Positions 8,753-17,758 of a stretch of 64,000 nucleotides of DNA are shown here, in pieces (the stretch's first letter is position 1; each line of letters starts with the position of its first letter). Made by a program: the position numbers and the translations under genes. The stretch spans positions 1,407,049-1,471,048 of the forward strand of contig NZ_SZUA01000001.1 in NCBI RefSeq assembly GCF_005239095.1. The letters are read 5' to 3'. The notes below the pieces were generated by a model. The model was not told the DNA's origin. It worked only from the letters and a program-made list of their open reading frames with translations, and ran no database searches. This DNA comes from Luteimonas gilva. Its GTDB lineage: Bacteria > Pseudomonadota > Gammaproteobacteria > Xanthomonadales > Xanthomonadaceae.

Positions 8753-9496
8753 GTGCCGCAATCATCGTTCCGAGGTTTATTCGCTGCGCTCGTCGCGGCC
8801 GTGTTGCTGACGTTCTCGCTATCCGGCTGCGTGTCCACCCAGGTCCGCACCGCCAAGGACGCCACCGGCCAGCCGCTGCGCATCGACGGCAGCGTAGTGC
8901 TGGTGGAGCCGGACATCGAATTGTCCGAATTGCTGGTCGGCGGCGCGGCCGAACCGCGCAAGGAATGGACCGAAGCCGCACGCAAGCTGTATCCGCAGGC
9001 CGCCCGCGATCAGCTTCAGGCCCAGGGCATCGTTCTGCGCCCGGATTTCGCCATCCCGGCCGACGCCGGCCCGGAGAACCGCCTGCGCCAGATGTATCTG
9101 CTGAACCAGGCGGTCTCGCTGAGCATCCTGCAGTACTCGCGCAGCAGCGGCACCGGTCCGCTGCGCAACAAGCACGGCAAGTTCGACTGGACGCTGGGCC
9201 CGGGCGCGGCCGAACTGCGCCAAGCCACCGGCGCCGACTACGCTTTGTTCACCTACGTCCGCGACAGCTACACCAGCGGCGGCCGCGCGGCGATGCGGGT
9301 GGTCGGCTTCCTGCTGCTGGGCGGCGACATCGGCGGCGGCACCCAAATCGGGCTGGCCTCGCTGGTCGATCTGCGCACCGGCCAAGTGGTCTGGCACAAC
9401 CTGCTGCTGGACCAGACCGGCGACTTGCGCGACGCGCCCGGCGCGCGCGAGACCGCCGACGATCTGCTCAAAGGCATGCGGGGCAAGCCGCAATGA
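8753..9496 (+). CDS. Outer-membrane lipoprotein of unknown function
   Basis: A 247-residue lipoprotein. The N-terminus has a hydrophobic segment ending in SLSGC, a lipobox with the lipidated Cys near residue 26. The mature part includes a VVLVEPDIELSELLVGG segment and, near the C-terminus, GFLLLGGDIGGGTQIGLASLVDLRTGQVVW, which resembles lipoproteins paired with M48 peptidases. The GTG start is preceded by a strong GGAGG (about 8741). The same frame is open upstream to 8105, so a longer fused form is possible. The stop overlaps the ATG of the M48 peptidase (ATGA), so the two are translationally coupled. Confidence 0.75.
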   Translation: MPQSSFRGLFAALVAAVLLTFSLSGCVSTQVRTAKDATGQPLRIDGSVVLVEPDIELSELLVGGAAEPRKEWTEAARKLYPQAARDQLQAQGIVLRPDFAIPADAGPENRLRQMYLLNQAVSLSILQYSRSSGTGPLRNKHGKFDWTLGPGAAELRQATGADYALFTYVRDSYTSGGRAAMRVVGFLLLGGDIGGGTQIGLASLVDLRTGQVVWHNLLLDQTGDLRDAPGARETADDLLKGMRGKPQ

Positions 9497-10659
9497 AGAC
9501 GCGCGCACTCGGCATCGGCCTGCTCGTCGCCTTGACCGCCTGCGCCAGCCAGGCGCCGATCCGCGACAACAAGCCGGGCACCGCGCCCGCCGCCGGGAGC
9601 GACGAAGCCGAATTGTGGTACGCGATGGAGCGCGCCGAAACCGAACTGCAGCGCTCGCCGCTGCGCGTGCGCGACCCTGCGCTCAACGAGTACGTGCGCA
9701 AGGTCGCCTGCGAGGTGTCCGGCGAATACTGCAAGGACCTGCGCGTCTACGTGATGGACGTGCCGCAGTTCAACGCCAGCATGGCGCCGAACGGCGTGAT
9801 GCTGGTCTGGACCGGCGCCCTGCTCCGCGCGCGCGACGAGGCCGAATTGGCTTTCGTGCTCGGCCACGAAGCCGGCCACTTCAAGGCGCAGCACTCGTTG
9901 AAACAGTGGCGCCGCATCAAGGACACCAGCGCCATGTTGACGGTGTTCCAGGTGCTGGCCTACGGCGCCGGCGCGCCGAACACGGCGATGCTCGGCTCGC
10001 TCGCCGGCTATGCGACCTTGTTCAAGTTCACCCGCGACCAGGAACGCGAAGCCGACCGGCTGGGTTTCCAGGCCATCGTCGAACACGGCTACGACCCGCG
10101 CGCCGGCATCGACCTGTGGGCGCGGATGAAGCGCGAGGAAGACACGCGCAAATACGACAAGCCTTCGCCGGCGTTCTCCACCCACCCCGCCACGGCCGAG
10201 CGCTTGGCCGACATCACCGCCGCGGCCGACGCGGTGGCGAACGCATCGAATGAGCGCCGCCGCGACGCCTACCGCGCCGCGACGCGGCCGTATCTGGAAC
10301 ATTGGCTGGACACCGAACTCGCCCGCCGCGCTTATGCCGCCTCGCTGCTGGTGATCGGCGAACTGCTCGCCGATTCGCCGCAGCAGGACGAGGGCGTGCT
10401 GACCTTCTACCTGGGCGAAGCGCACCGCCGGCGCAACGCCGACGGCGACCGCGCCGCGGCGGCCAGGCTGTATGCGCAAGCCGTCGCGATGCCCGGCGCA
10501 CCGGCCGCGGCGTGGCGCGAACACGGTTTCGCACTGCGCGCCTCCGGCCGCAACGCCGACGCGCGCGTCGCCTTGCAACGCTATCTCGCCGACGCGCCGC
10601 AGGCCGAGGATCGCGCCTTCGTGCAACGCGAATTGGACAAGCTGGGAGGTGGCTCGTGA
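9493..10659 (+). CDS. M48-family metalloprotease lipoprotein
   Basis: A 388-residue zinc metalloprotease, probably anchored to the periplasmic face of the outer membrane. The lipobox is LTAC with Cys17. The zinc motif HEAGH (His125, Glu126, His129) and the third ligand Glu186 in READRLG are intact. After the ~200-residue peptidase domain, a C-terminal helical part (about 240-388) with LYAQAV and ALRASGRNADARVAL segments looks like tetratricopeptide-type repeats, as in BepA-like envelope quality-control proteases. The start overlaps the upstream lipoprotein stop and its stop overlaps the next GTG, making a coupled three-gene unit. Confidence 0.88.
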   Translation: MKTRALGIGLLVALTACASQAPIRDNKPGTAPAAGSDEAELWYAMERAETELQRSPLRVRDPALNEYVRKVACEVSGEYCKDLRVYVMDVPQFNASMAPNGVMLVWTGALLRARDEAELAFVLGHEAGHFKAQHSLKQWRRIKDTSAMLTVFQVLAYGAGAPNTAMLGSLAGYATLFKFTRDQEREADRLGFQAIVEHGYDPRAGIDLWARMKREEDTRKYDKPSPAFSTHPATAERLADITAAADAVANASNERRRDAYRAATRPYLEHWLDTELARRAYAASLLVIGELLADSPQQDEGVLTFYLGEAHRRRNADGDRAAAARLYAQAVAMPGAPAAAWREHGFALRASGRNADARVALQRYLADAPQAEDRAFVQRELDKLGGGS

Positions 10660-11315
10660 ACCTATTCCGTAGCCCGGGTAAGCGCAGCGCACCCGGGAAT
10701 GAGTCGCGACGTGTTCCCGGGTGCGCTGCGCTTACCCGGGCTACGCGCTTGGTCGCAATCTTCATGTTGTCGACGCTATTGGCGGCCTGCGCCTCCAACG
10801 GCCGCCCGCTGGTCCTGCCCGGCCCGAATCCCGCCGGCAGTCGTTTGAGCTTGAACAGCGAGATGGAATGGACGCGTATTTCCGCATCGCGCTTCCAGTT
10901 ATGGACCATCGACGGCGAGTTGCTCAACCGCCTTTACCTGATCCCGTCGGTGCGCGAGCGCGATTACATCTTCCTGGGCAGCCGCCAGACCAAGCGCCGC
11001 CCGGACGGCGCCTACTTCAAGCCGGGGATGCGCGCGGACGAATTGCGCGATCTAATCGTCGACGGCTTGGCCGCATCGGGCGCGGTGAACATCGCGCCGA
11101 GCAATCTGCGGCCGACGACGTTCGGCGACCGCGAAGGCTTGCGCTTCGAAGTGTCATTGGCCAACGAGGAAGGGCTGAAATACCAGGGCATGGTCGCCGC
11201 GTTCGAACACGACAAGGAACTGGCGCTGGCGATCTTCCTGGCGCCCAGCGAGTACTACTATCCCCGCGATGCGGAGAAGGTGTCGCGGATGCTGGACACC
11301 TTGCGTTGGAAATAG
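10656..11315 (+). CDS. Lipoprotein with a GTAG palindromic repeat in its 5' codons
   Basis: A lipoprotein of unknown function (219 residues from the GTG at 10656). The GTG overlaps the M48 gene stop and has GGAGG upstream, so it is the best-coupled start. Codons 5-30 are the translation of a perfect GTAG-type palindrome (10669-10744), followed by RLVAIFMLSTLLAAC, the actual lipobox signal. Alternative starts after the repeat are TTG 10749 and ATG 10764, but these leave the signal without a basic N-region. The mature part is well formed (RFQLWTIDGELLNRLYLIPSV, FEVSLANEEGLKYQG). The repeat appears to have inserted in frame without destroying the gene. Confidence 0.7.
   Translation: MNLFRSPGKRSAPGNESRRVPGCAALTRATRLVAIFMLSTLLAACASNGRPLVLPGPNPAGSRLSLNSEMEWTRISASRFQLWTIDGELLNRLYLIPSVRERDYIFLGSRQTKRRPDGAYFKPGMRADELRDLIVDGLAASGAVNIAPSNLRPTTFGDREGLRFEVSLANEEGLKYQGMVAAFEHDKELALAIFLAPSEYYYPRDAEKVSRMLDTLRWK
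10669..10744. repeat. GTAG-type palindromic repeat (REP/BIME-like)
   Basis: Two perfect 31-bp inverted arms (10669-10699 and 10714-10744), starting GTAGCCCGGGTAAGCG and ending CGCTTACCCGGGCTAC, surround a 14-bp loop. The GTAG head plus stem-loop is the signature of the repeats described as SMAG in Stenotrophomonas, mobilised elsewhere by RAYT transposases. It lies inside the 5' coding part of the lipoprotein gene at 10656. Confidence 0.9.
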
Positions 11316-11325
11316 CTTTGCTCGT

Positions 11326-11388
11326 GTAGAGCGGAGCTTGCTCCGCTGCTTTGCTTTGTAGAGCGGGGCTTGCCCCGCTCTACAAAGC
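11326..11388. repeat. GTAG-type repeat pair between convergent genes
   Basis: One unit GTAGAGCGGAGCTTGCTCCGCT (from 11326) is followed by a perfect 17-bp-arm palindrome at 11353-11388 (GCTTTGTAGAGCGGGGC, TT, and its complement). It sits between the lipoprotein gene (+) and ppiB (-) and could act as a transcript-ending hairpin for both. Confidence 0.85.
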
Positions 11389-11402
11389 GGACCGTCGAGC
11401 GG

Positions 11403-11897
11403 TTAAGCGGCGAGGATCTTGTTCCATTCCGCCACGCGATCGGCCTTGGCGGCCAGAGCGGCATCGGCGTCGCCTTCGATGGTGACCGACTTGATCTTGT
11501 CGCCCTGCTTCACCGCATCGACCGCTTCGATGCCCGACACGACCTTGCCGAACACGGTGTGTTTGCCGTCCAGCCACGGCGTGGCGACGTGGGTGATGAA
11601 GAACTGGCTGCCGTTGGTGTTGGGGCCGGCATTGGCCATCGACAGCACGCCGCGCTCGTGCGGCACGCCGTTGCGGGTCTCGTCCTCGAACTTGTAGCCC
11701 GGGCCGCCGGTGCCGGTGCCTTGCGGGCAGCCGCCTTGGATCATGAAATCGGCGATCACCCGGTGGAAGTTCAGGCCGTTGTAGAAGCCGCGCTTGGCCA
11801 GGTTGACGAAATTGGCCACGGTCAGCGGAGCCTTGTCGGGGTACAGCTCGACTTTGATGGCGCCGCGGTCGGTATCGAAGGTGGCGAAAAGGGACAT
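11403..11897 (-). CDS. ppiB: Cyclophilin-type peptidyl-prolyl cis-trans isomerase
   Basis: A 164-residue cytoplasmic cyclophilin that isomerises prolyl peptide bonds. No signal peptide is present. The conserved active-site strings are [13 protein letters not shown] (catalytic Arg), [20 protein letters not shown] and [20 protein letters not shown] precedes the ATG. It is a single gene, flanked downstream by the GTAG repeat pair and divergent from typA. Confidence 0.93.
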   Translation of the reverse strand: MSLFATFDTDRGAIKVELYPDKAPLTVANFVNLAKRGFYNGLNFHRVIADFMIQGGCPQGTGTGGPGYKFEDETRNGVPHERGVLSMANAGPNTNGSQFFITHVATPWLDGKHTVFGKVVSGIEAVDAVKQGDKIKSVTIEGDADAALAAKADRVAEWNKILAA

Positions 11898-12009
11898 GGG
11901 AACTCCTGGTGTCGGCTCGAGCCGGGGATTTGAGGCCGGGGGCGGCGCCCTTCAAGGCCGTTAAGGGATAAATCCGCGACCCGAAAGGGTTTTTGTCTCG
12001 GCAGCCCGC

Positions 12010-12015
12010 TATAAT
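12010..12015 (+). promoter_or_regulatory. Probable -10 box upstream of typA
   Basis: TATAAT occurs 50 bp before the typA ATG. No good -35 is seen at 16-18 bp (GGGTTT at 17 bp). A TTGTCT lies only 11 bp upstream. The assignment therefore rests on the consensus -10 alone. Confidence 0.45.
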
Positions 12016-12065
12016 AACCGGCTTCCTTACCCGACCCTGCGCCGCGCCGCCGGCGCCCTTCCGTC

Positions 12066-13913
12066 ATGTCCATCGAACGCCTCCGCAATATCGCCATCGT
12101 CGCCCACGTCGACCATGGCAAGACCACCCTCGTCGACCAGCTGCTGAAGCAGTCGGGCACCCTCAACGAGCGCGCCGTGGTCCCGGACCGCGTGATGGAC
12201 AGCAACGACCTGGAAAAGGAGCGCGGCATCACCATCCTGTCCAAGAACACGGCGATCCGCTGGACCAACCCCAAGACCAACGAGGTCTGGCGTATCAACA
12301 TCGTCGATACGCCCGGACACGCCGACTTCGGCGGCGAAGTGGAGCGCGTGCTGTCGATGGTCGACTCGGTGCTGATCCTGGTCGACGCGATGGACGGCCC
12401 GATGCCGCAGACCCGCTTCGTGACCCAGAAGGCGTTCGCGATGGGCTTCAAGCCGATCGTGGTCGTCAACAAGGTCGACCGCCCGGGCGCCCGCCCGAGC
12501 TGGGTGCTGGACCAGACCTTCGATCTGTTCGACCGCCTGGGCGCGAACGACGACCAGCTCGACTTCCACACCGTGTACGCGTCGGGCCTGCAGGGTTACG
12601 CCGGCCTTACCGACGACGTGCGCGAAGGCGACATGACTCCGTTGTTCGAAGCGATCTGCGAGCACGTGCCCGCGCCGCCGGTCGATCCGGACGGCCCGTT
12701 CCAGATGCGCGTCACCTCGCTGGACTACAACAACTACGTCGGCATCATCGGCGTGGGCCGGATCCAGCGCGGCAAGGTCAAGACCAACCAGCAGGTCACG
12801 GTGATCGACCGCGAGGGCAAGACCCGCAACGCCAAGGTGCTGCAGGTGCTCGGCTTCATGGGCCTGGAACGCGTCGAAGTGCCGGAAGCGCAGGCCGGCG
12901 ACATCATCGCCTTCAGCGGCATCGAAGGCTTGGGCATTTCCGACACGCTGTGCGCGACCGACGCGGTCGAGCAGCTGCCGGTGCTGACCGTCGACGAGCC
13001 GACCATCTCGATGACCTTCCAGGTGAACGATTCGCCGTTCGCCGGCGTCAAGGACAAGAGCGGCGGCAAGTTCCTCACCTCGCGCCAGCTGCGCGACCGC
13101 CTGACCCGCGAGACCCAGCACAACGTCGCGCTCAAAGTCGAAGACACCGCCGATGCCGACAAGTTCAAGGTCAGCGGCCGCGGCGAACTGCATCTGTCGA
13201 TCCTGATCGAAACCATGCGCCGCGAAGGCTACGAGCTGGCCGTGTCGCGTCCGGAAGTGATCATCAAGCAGATCGACGGCATCGCGCAGGAACCGTTCGA
13301 ACAGTTGGTCGTCGACATGGAAGAGCAGTTCCAGGGCGGCGTGATGTCGCGCCTGGGCGACCGCAAGGCGCTGCTGACCAATATGGAACCGGACGGCAAA
13401 GGCCGCGTGCGGATCGAATTCATGATCCCGGCGCGCGGGCTGATCGGTTTCCAGACCGAATTCCGTACGATCACCGCCGGCACCGGCCTGCTGTTCCATG
13501 TGTTCGACCATTACGGCCCGAAGACCGAAGGCGCCATCGGCCAGCGCCAGAACGGCGTGCTGATCTCCAACGGCACCGGCCCGTCGCCGGCGTACGCGCA
13601 GATCGCGATGCAGGAACGCGGCCGCCTCTTCATCGAGCCGGGCGAGGAAATCTACGAAGGCCAGATCGTCGGCATCAACAGCAAGGACAACGACCTCACC
13701 GTCAATGCCCTGCGCGGCAAGCAGCTGACCAACTTCCGCGCGTCCGGCAAGGACGACGACGAAGGCCTGATCCCGCCGATCAAGTTCTCGCTGGAGCAGG
13801 CGCTGGAATTCATCGACGACGACGAACTGGTCGAGATCACCCCCAAGGCGATCCGCCTGCGCAAGAAGCAACGCACTGAAGTGGACCGCAAGCGCGCCTC
13901 GCGCGCCGCGTAA
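12066..13913 (+). CDS. typA: Ribosome-associated translational GTPase TypA/BipA
   Basis: A 615-residue GTPase that binds the ribosome and supports 50S assembly and growth under stress. G-domain motifs: AHVDHGKTT (G1, near residue 13), [10 protein letters not shown] (G3) and [10 protein letters not shown] (G4). Domain II and the EF-G-like domains III/V follow, with the BipA-specific C-terminus including [11 protein letters not shown] and the [19 protein letters not shown] loop. No clear Shine-Dalgarno precedes the ATG. It is followed after 9 bp by the DUF2127 gene. Confidence 0.96.
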   Translation: MSIERLRNIAIVAHVDHGKTTLVDQLLKQSGTLNERAVVPDRVMDSNDLEKERGITILSKNTAIRWTNPKTNEVWRINIVDTPGHADFGGEVERVLSMVDSVLILVDAMDGPMPQTRFVTQKAFAMGFKPIVVVNKVDRPGARPSWVLDQTFDLFDRLGANDDQLDFHTVYASGLQGYAGLTDDVREGDMTPLFEAICEHVPAPPVDPDGPFQMRVTSLDYNNYVGIIGVGRIQRGKVKTNQQVTVIDREGKTRNAKVLQVLGFMGLERVEVPEAQAGDIIAFSGIEGLGISDTLCATDAVEQLPVLTVDEPTISMTFQVNDSPFAGVKDKSGGKFLTSRQLRDRLTRETQHNVALKVEDTADADKFKVSGRGELHLSILIETMRREGYELAVSRPEVIIKQIDGIAQEPFEQLVVDMEEQFQGGVMSRLGDRKALLTNMEPDGKGRVRIEFMIPARGLIGFQTEFRTITAGTGLLFHVFDHYGPKTEGAIGQRQNGVLISNGTGPSPAYAQIAMQERGRLFIEPGEEIYEGQIVGINSKDNDLTVNALRGKQLTNFRASGKDDDEGLIPPIKFSLEQALEFIDDDELVEITPKAIRLRKKQRTEVDRKRASRAA

Positions 13914-13922
13914 ACTTCGCCG

Positions 13923-14396
13923 ATGGCCCCCGACGATCCGCACTACAACCCGGACCCGCGCAGGCATCCGGGGCTGCATGTCATCGCCATCGTCGAGGCG
14001 GTAAAAGGCGCACTGGCGGTGTTCGCCGCCAGCGGTTTGGAATTGCTGGGCCCGGCGCCGCTGCAGCGCTGGGTCCACGAATTGATCGCGCGCTTCCAGT
14101 TGGATCCCGACCATGGCGCGATGGCCTGGCTGGCGAACGCGATCAGCCCGCACTCGGTGCATTTCGCCGCCGCGGCCGTGCTCGCTTACGGCCTGCTGCA
14201 TCTGCTGGAAGCCTGGGGCTTGTGGCGGGCCAAGGCCTGGGCCTCCTGGCTGGGCTGCCTGGCGGCGGCGGCCTATCTGCCTTTCGATATCTACGCTTTG
14301 TTCCGTCACCCCGGCTGGCTGTCGGCTGGCGTCGTGTTGATCAACCTGATCGTGGTTTGGGTGCTGGGCCGGGATTTGTTCAAGCGCCGGCGTTAA
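13923..14396 (+). CDS. DUF2127-type integral membrane protein
   Basis: A 157-residue multi-pass membrane protein. An N-terminal LHVIAIVEAVKGALAVFAASG helix, a middle HFAAAAVLAYGLLHLLEAWGLW helix and two C-terminal helices ending WVLGRDLFKRRR match the small DUF2127 family. The biochemical role is not known. It starts 9 bp after typA and is probably cotranscribed with it. Its 3' end overlaps the convergent gene at 14380 by 17 bp. Confidence 0.75.
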   Translation: MAPDDPHYNPDPRRHPGLHVIAIVEAVKGALAVFAASGLELLGPAPLQRWVHELIARFQLDPDHGAMAWLANAISPHSVHFAAAAVLAYGLLHLLEAWGLWRAKAWASWLGCLAAAAYLPFDIYALFRHPGWLSAGVVLINLIVVWVLGRDLFKRRR

Positions 14397-14880
14397 CCGC
14401 GGGCAGCAGCGCCTGCGCGCGCGGCGTGAGCTGACAGCCCTTCCGCATCAAGATGGCCACCGCCTTGGCGGCGATTTGGCGGCTCGCGGTATTGCCGGCG
14501 AAGGTGAAGGACGAGTCGCGGAATTCGAGCACGACATTGACGGTGCCGACGGTCGTGCGTACGTCGACCATGGCGATTTCCCGGTAAGAACGACGGCGCG
14601 CACGGACGACCTGGTATAGGAAATCGCCTTCGTACAGGACCAACCGCGGCGCCAGGTTCGAATGCGCGAGCGCCACCCAAGGCACGCCCTTCCACCCCGT
14701 GAAAGCGGCGACCAAGGGAATAGCCGTCCCGCCGGCCGTGTCCCCGCCGAGCGTGGCGGTCTTTGCTTCACGATTGTTTCTTGCGATGGCGATCACGACG
14801 AAGACTGCGATCGCCAGGAACAGGAGCGCGAGGCCGACGCCGACCTGCCACATCCCCTGCATTTCGCTCTGCGACTGCAT
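14380..14880 (-). CDS. Single-pass membrane protein of unknown function
   Basis: A 166-residue protein with one N-terminal transmembrane helix (about residues 11-32: VGVGLALLFLAIAVFVVIAIA). A beta-rich soluble part follows, in which VALAHSNLAPRLVLYEGDFLYQVV and REIAMVDVRTTVGTVNVVLEFRDSSFTFAG look like a PH-type domain. The start at 14880 (MQSQSEMQ) is preferred over 14937 because AAGG lies upstream. No known family is recognised with confidence. It converges with the DUF2127 gene and overlaps its 3' end. Confidence 0.65.
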   Translation of the reverse strand: MQSQSEMQGMWQVGVGLALLFLAIAVFVVIAIARNNREAKTATLGGDTAGGTAIPLVAAFTGWKGVPWVALAHSNLAPRLVLYEGDFLYQVVRARRRSYREIAMVDVRTTVGTVNVVLEFRDSSFTFAGNTASRQIAAKAVAILMRKGCQLTPRAQALLPAVNAGA

Positions 14881-15029
14881 TGATTCGCCTTCCGATTGCG
14901 GCACCACTCGCCGCGCATGATAGCGATCCATGCTCACGGCGGCCCACCGGCCGAATCGAGATTTTGTTGATGCTCAAGCGTTAACCTAAGGCCGGAGCGC
15001 GGGGTGTTCGGCCCGCGGAGGGGACGCCG

Positions 15030-15806
15030 ATGGACGCATCACACGTGCCGGTATCGGAACGCGATTCGCAGCGGCTGCTGATCCTTTTCCTAAGTTTGCT
15101 GATCGTGTTCTCCACGGTCGTCTATCTCTCGCCGCCCAAGCGAAGCCCGATCCCGCTGGACTGGTGCCCGGGCGCGGCCGCCCTGATCGCATGCTTGGTC
15201 GTGCAGCGTAATTTGCGCGACCTGGGCTGGTCGCCGGGCACCGGCTATCTGCTGCCGGCACTGTTGATTCCGCTGGGATGCATGGGTTTGGTCTACGGCA
15301 TCGCCTGGCTCGGGAATTCGGGCAGCTTCGATCCCGTGGGCGCGACTTATCTCTATCCGAAGTGGCTGTACGTCGTCTCGTTGACCGCGTTCTACGCTTT
15401 CGGCGAGGAAATCGGCTGGCGCGGCTTGCTGGTGCCGCAACTCGCGCGGCGGATGAGCGCTGCGAAAGCGGCGCTGTGGTCGGGCGCGCTGTGGGCGGTA
15501 TGGCATTACCCGGTGTTCTTCAAATACGACTTGGGCGGGCCGCCCCTCGCCTACGGCATGACGATGTTCACGATCATGGTGGTGGGTTCGGCGTTCTTCT
15601 TGGCGTGGATGCGTCTGCGTTCGGGCAGTGTCTGGCCGGCCGTGGTTTTTCATTCCGCGCACAACCTGGCGGTGACCTGGTTCGATGCTTCGACGATTCC
15701 CGCGCCGCTGACGCCTTATCTAGTATCCGAAACCGGCATCGGGCTGGCCCTGGCCTACCCGGCCGCCGCGTTCTGGCTTTGGCGCCGAGCGCACCGCCTT
15801 TCGTAG
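15030..15806 (+). CDS. CPBP-family intramembrane metalloprotease
   Basis: A 258-residue multi-pass membrane protein of the CPBP (Abi/CAAX) family. All catalytic motifs are present: EEIGWR (Glu126, Glu127, Arg131), His159 in WHYP, and HSAHN (His208, Asn212). GGAGGGG precedes the ATG at good spacing. Bacterial members vary in role (bacteriocin self-immunity, membrane protein turnover); no toxin gene is adjacent, so no role can be assigned. Monocistronic by context. Confidence 0.85.
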   Translation: MDASHVPVSERDSQRLLILFLSLLIVFSTVVYLSPPKRSPIPLDWCPGAAALIACLVVQRNLRDLGWSPGTGYLLPALLIPLGCMGLVYGIAWLGNSGSFDPVGATYLYPKWLYVVSLTAFYAFGEEIGWRGLLVPQLARRMSAAKAALWSGALWAVWHYPVFFKYDLGGPPLAYGMTMFTIMVVGSAFFLAWMRLRSGSVWPAVVFHSAHNLAVTWFDASTIPAPLTPYLVSETGIGLALAYPAAAFWLWRRAHRLS

Positions 15807-15942
15807 AGTAGGTCGTACCGGGCCGATGCGATAGGTCCTGCGAGCGGCTTTTCGCGCCGGGGTTATCTACCCTTGCAGCCGGCCGGCCGACACGGGATGC
15901 TGCGCGCTGCCGCGCCCTGCCAGCGGCCTCTAGGGGATCGAC

Positions 15943-17607
15943 ATGTTCCGCAAACCCGTTTTGCTGCCGCTCGTCGCGGCCCTGGCGCTGGCCGCATGCC
16001 AGCGCGAGACTTCCGAACCCGCCGCTTCCGGCACGCCCGCGGCAACCAGCGCGCCCGCACCCGCCGCAACCCCGGCGCCCACGCCGCCGCCTGCGGCGTT
16101 CGCATTCGAAGAAGCCGGCATCGCCAGCCTGCAGGCGCGCATGGACAAGGGCGAGCTCACCAGCCATGCGCTGACCCAAGCCTATCTGGACCGCATCGCG
16201 GCGATCGACAAGGCGGGGCCGATGCTGAATTCGGTGATCGAACTCAATCCCGATGCGTTGAAGGAAGCCGACGCGCGCGACGCCGAGCGCAAGGATGGCA
16301 AGAAGCGCAGCGCATTGCACGGCATTCCGGTGCTGCTGAAGGACAATATCGACGTTACGCCGATGGTCAATTCCGCCGGTTCTTTGGCATTGGCCAACCA
16401 CAAACCGAAGGCCGACGCTTTCCTCGTGCAACGCCTGCGCGAAGCCGGCGCCGTGGTGCTCGGCAAGACCAATCTCAGCGAGTGGGCGAATTTCCGTTCG
16501 TCGCGTTCCACCTCCGGCTGGAGCGGGCGCGGCGGCCAAACCAAAAATCCGTACGCGCTGGACCGCAACCCCTGCGGTTCCAGCGGCGGCACGGGCACCG
16601 CGATCGCGGCCAATCTCGCCGTCGTCGGCATCGGCACCGAAACCGACGGCAGCATCATCTGCCCGTCGGCGGTCGCCGGCCTGGTCGGCATCAAGCCGAC
16701 GGTGGGCCTGGTGAGCCGCAGCGGCATCATCCCGATCTCGCATAGCCAAGACACCGCCGGCCCGATGACGCGCAGCGTCGCCGATGCGGCCGCGCTGCTG
16801 GCCGCGATCACCGGCAAGGACGATGCCGACGCGGCCACGCAGCAGAACGTCGGCAAGGCGGTGTTCGACTACACGGCCAGCCTGAAGACCGACGGCTTGA
16901 AGGGCGCGCGGATCGGCGTGGTGCGTAAGCTGATGGGTTACCAGCCCGATGTCGACGCCGCGATGGAGAAAGCCATCGCTTCGATCAAGGCCTCGGGCGC
17001 TGAAGTGGTCGACGTCGAAATCCCGACGCTGGGCAAATGGGACGAGCCGGAATTCGAAGTGCTGCTGTACGAATTCAAGGCGGATCTGGAGGCTTACTTG
17101 GCGAAGAGTGGCGCGCCGGTGAAAACTTTGGCCGAGCTGATTGAGTTCAACAAGAAGAACGCTTCCGCGGAGATGCCCTACTTCGCGCAGGAGCTGTTCG
17201 AAAAAGCGCAAGCCAAAGGTCCTCTCACGGATGCCGCCTACATCGAAGCGCGCACCAAGGCGCGCAAGTTGGCCGGGCCGGAAGGGATCGACGCCGCATT
17301 GAAATCGCAGAAGCTGGATGCGCTGATCGCGCCGTCGATGTCGCCGGCCTGGCTGACCGATCCGGTCAACGGCGACCATTTCACCGGCGCCGGCTACGGC
17401 GCGGCCGCGGTCGCCGGTACGCCCAGCATCACCGTGCCGACGGGCGACAGCCATGGCCTGCCGCTGGGCATCACCTTCATGGGTCCGGCGTGGAGCGAAC
17501 CTCGTTTGATCGAGCTGGCGTATTCGTTCGAACAGGCGACCAAAGCGCGCAAGGCGCCGAGGTTCGAGCCGACGGTGAAGCTGGAAGCGGCGCAATCCGC
17601 CAAATAG
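15943..17607 (+). CDS. Exported lipoprotein amidase (amidase signature family)
   Basis: A 554-residue amidase with a lipoprotein signal (LAAC, Cys19) and an Ala/Pro/Thr-rich linker (20-52), so it probably acts in the periplasm. The Ser-cisSer-Lys triad is visible: Lys133 in LLKDNID, Ser213 in GSSGG and nucleophile Ser237 in TDGSI. The following CPSAVAGLVGIKPTVGLVSR is the classical signature. AGGGG precedes the ATG. It is close to amidases that act on peptide amides or aryl amides rather than GatA, because no gatB/gatC is nearby and it is exported. Substrate unknown. Confidence 0.87.
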   Translation: MFRKPVLLPLVAALALAACQRETSEPAASGTPAATSAPAPAATPAPTPPPAAFAFEEAGIASLQARMDKGELTSHALTQAYLDRIAAIDKAGPMLNSVIELNPDALKEADARDAERKDGKKRSALHGIPVLLKDNIDVTPMVNSAGSLALANHKPKADAFLVQRLREAGAVVLGKTNLSEWANFRSSRSTSGWSGRGGQTKNPYALDRNPCGSSGGTGTAIAANLAVVGIGTETDGSIICPSAVAGLVGIKPTVGLVSRSGIIPISHSQDTAGPMTRSVADAAALLAAITGKDDADAATQQNVGKAVFDYTASLKTDGLKGARIGVVRKLMGYQPDVDAAMEKAIASIKASGAEVVDVEIPTLGKWDEPEFEVLLYEFKADLEAYLAKSGAPVKTLAELIEFNKKNASAEMPYFAQELFEKAQAKGPLTDAAYIEARTKARKLAGPEGIDAALKSQKLDALIAPSMSPAWLTDPVNGDHFTGAGYGAAAVAGTPSITVPTGDSHGLPLGITFMGPAWSEPRLIELAYSFEQATKARKAPRFEPTVKLEAAQSAK

Positions 17608-17622
17608 CAGCGCCAGACGCTT

Positions 17623-17755
17623 TTACCCTCTCCCTTTACGGGAGAGGGATAGGCGCGAAGCGCCAGGGAGAGGGTTCGGCTTTTCGCGCAGAGCCCAAGC
17701 AAGATCAAAAGCACGCTCGCTCCCTTCGGGCATCCTCCCCGCGAGGGGGAGGAAA
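17623..17755. repeat. Palindromic repeats in amidase/BNR intergenic region
   Basis: Contains CCCTCTCCC-TTTAC-GGGAGAGGG followed by a second GGGAGAGGGT copy, then CCTCCCC-GCGA-GGGGAGG near 17735-17752. These belong to the 'CCCTCTCCC' class of dispersed hairpins, also seen near 50631. They separate two convergent genes and may help end transcription. Confidence 0.6.
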
Positions 17756-17758
17756 AAA

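Noticed and set aside
15030-15806. Bacteriocin immunity role for the CPBP protease
   Set aside because: No precursor peptide, transporter or processing gene lies nearby.
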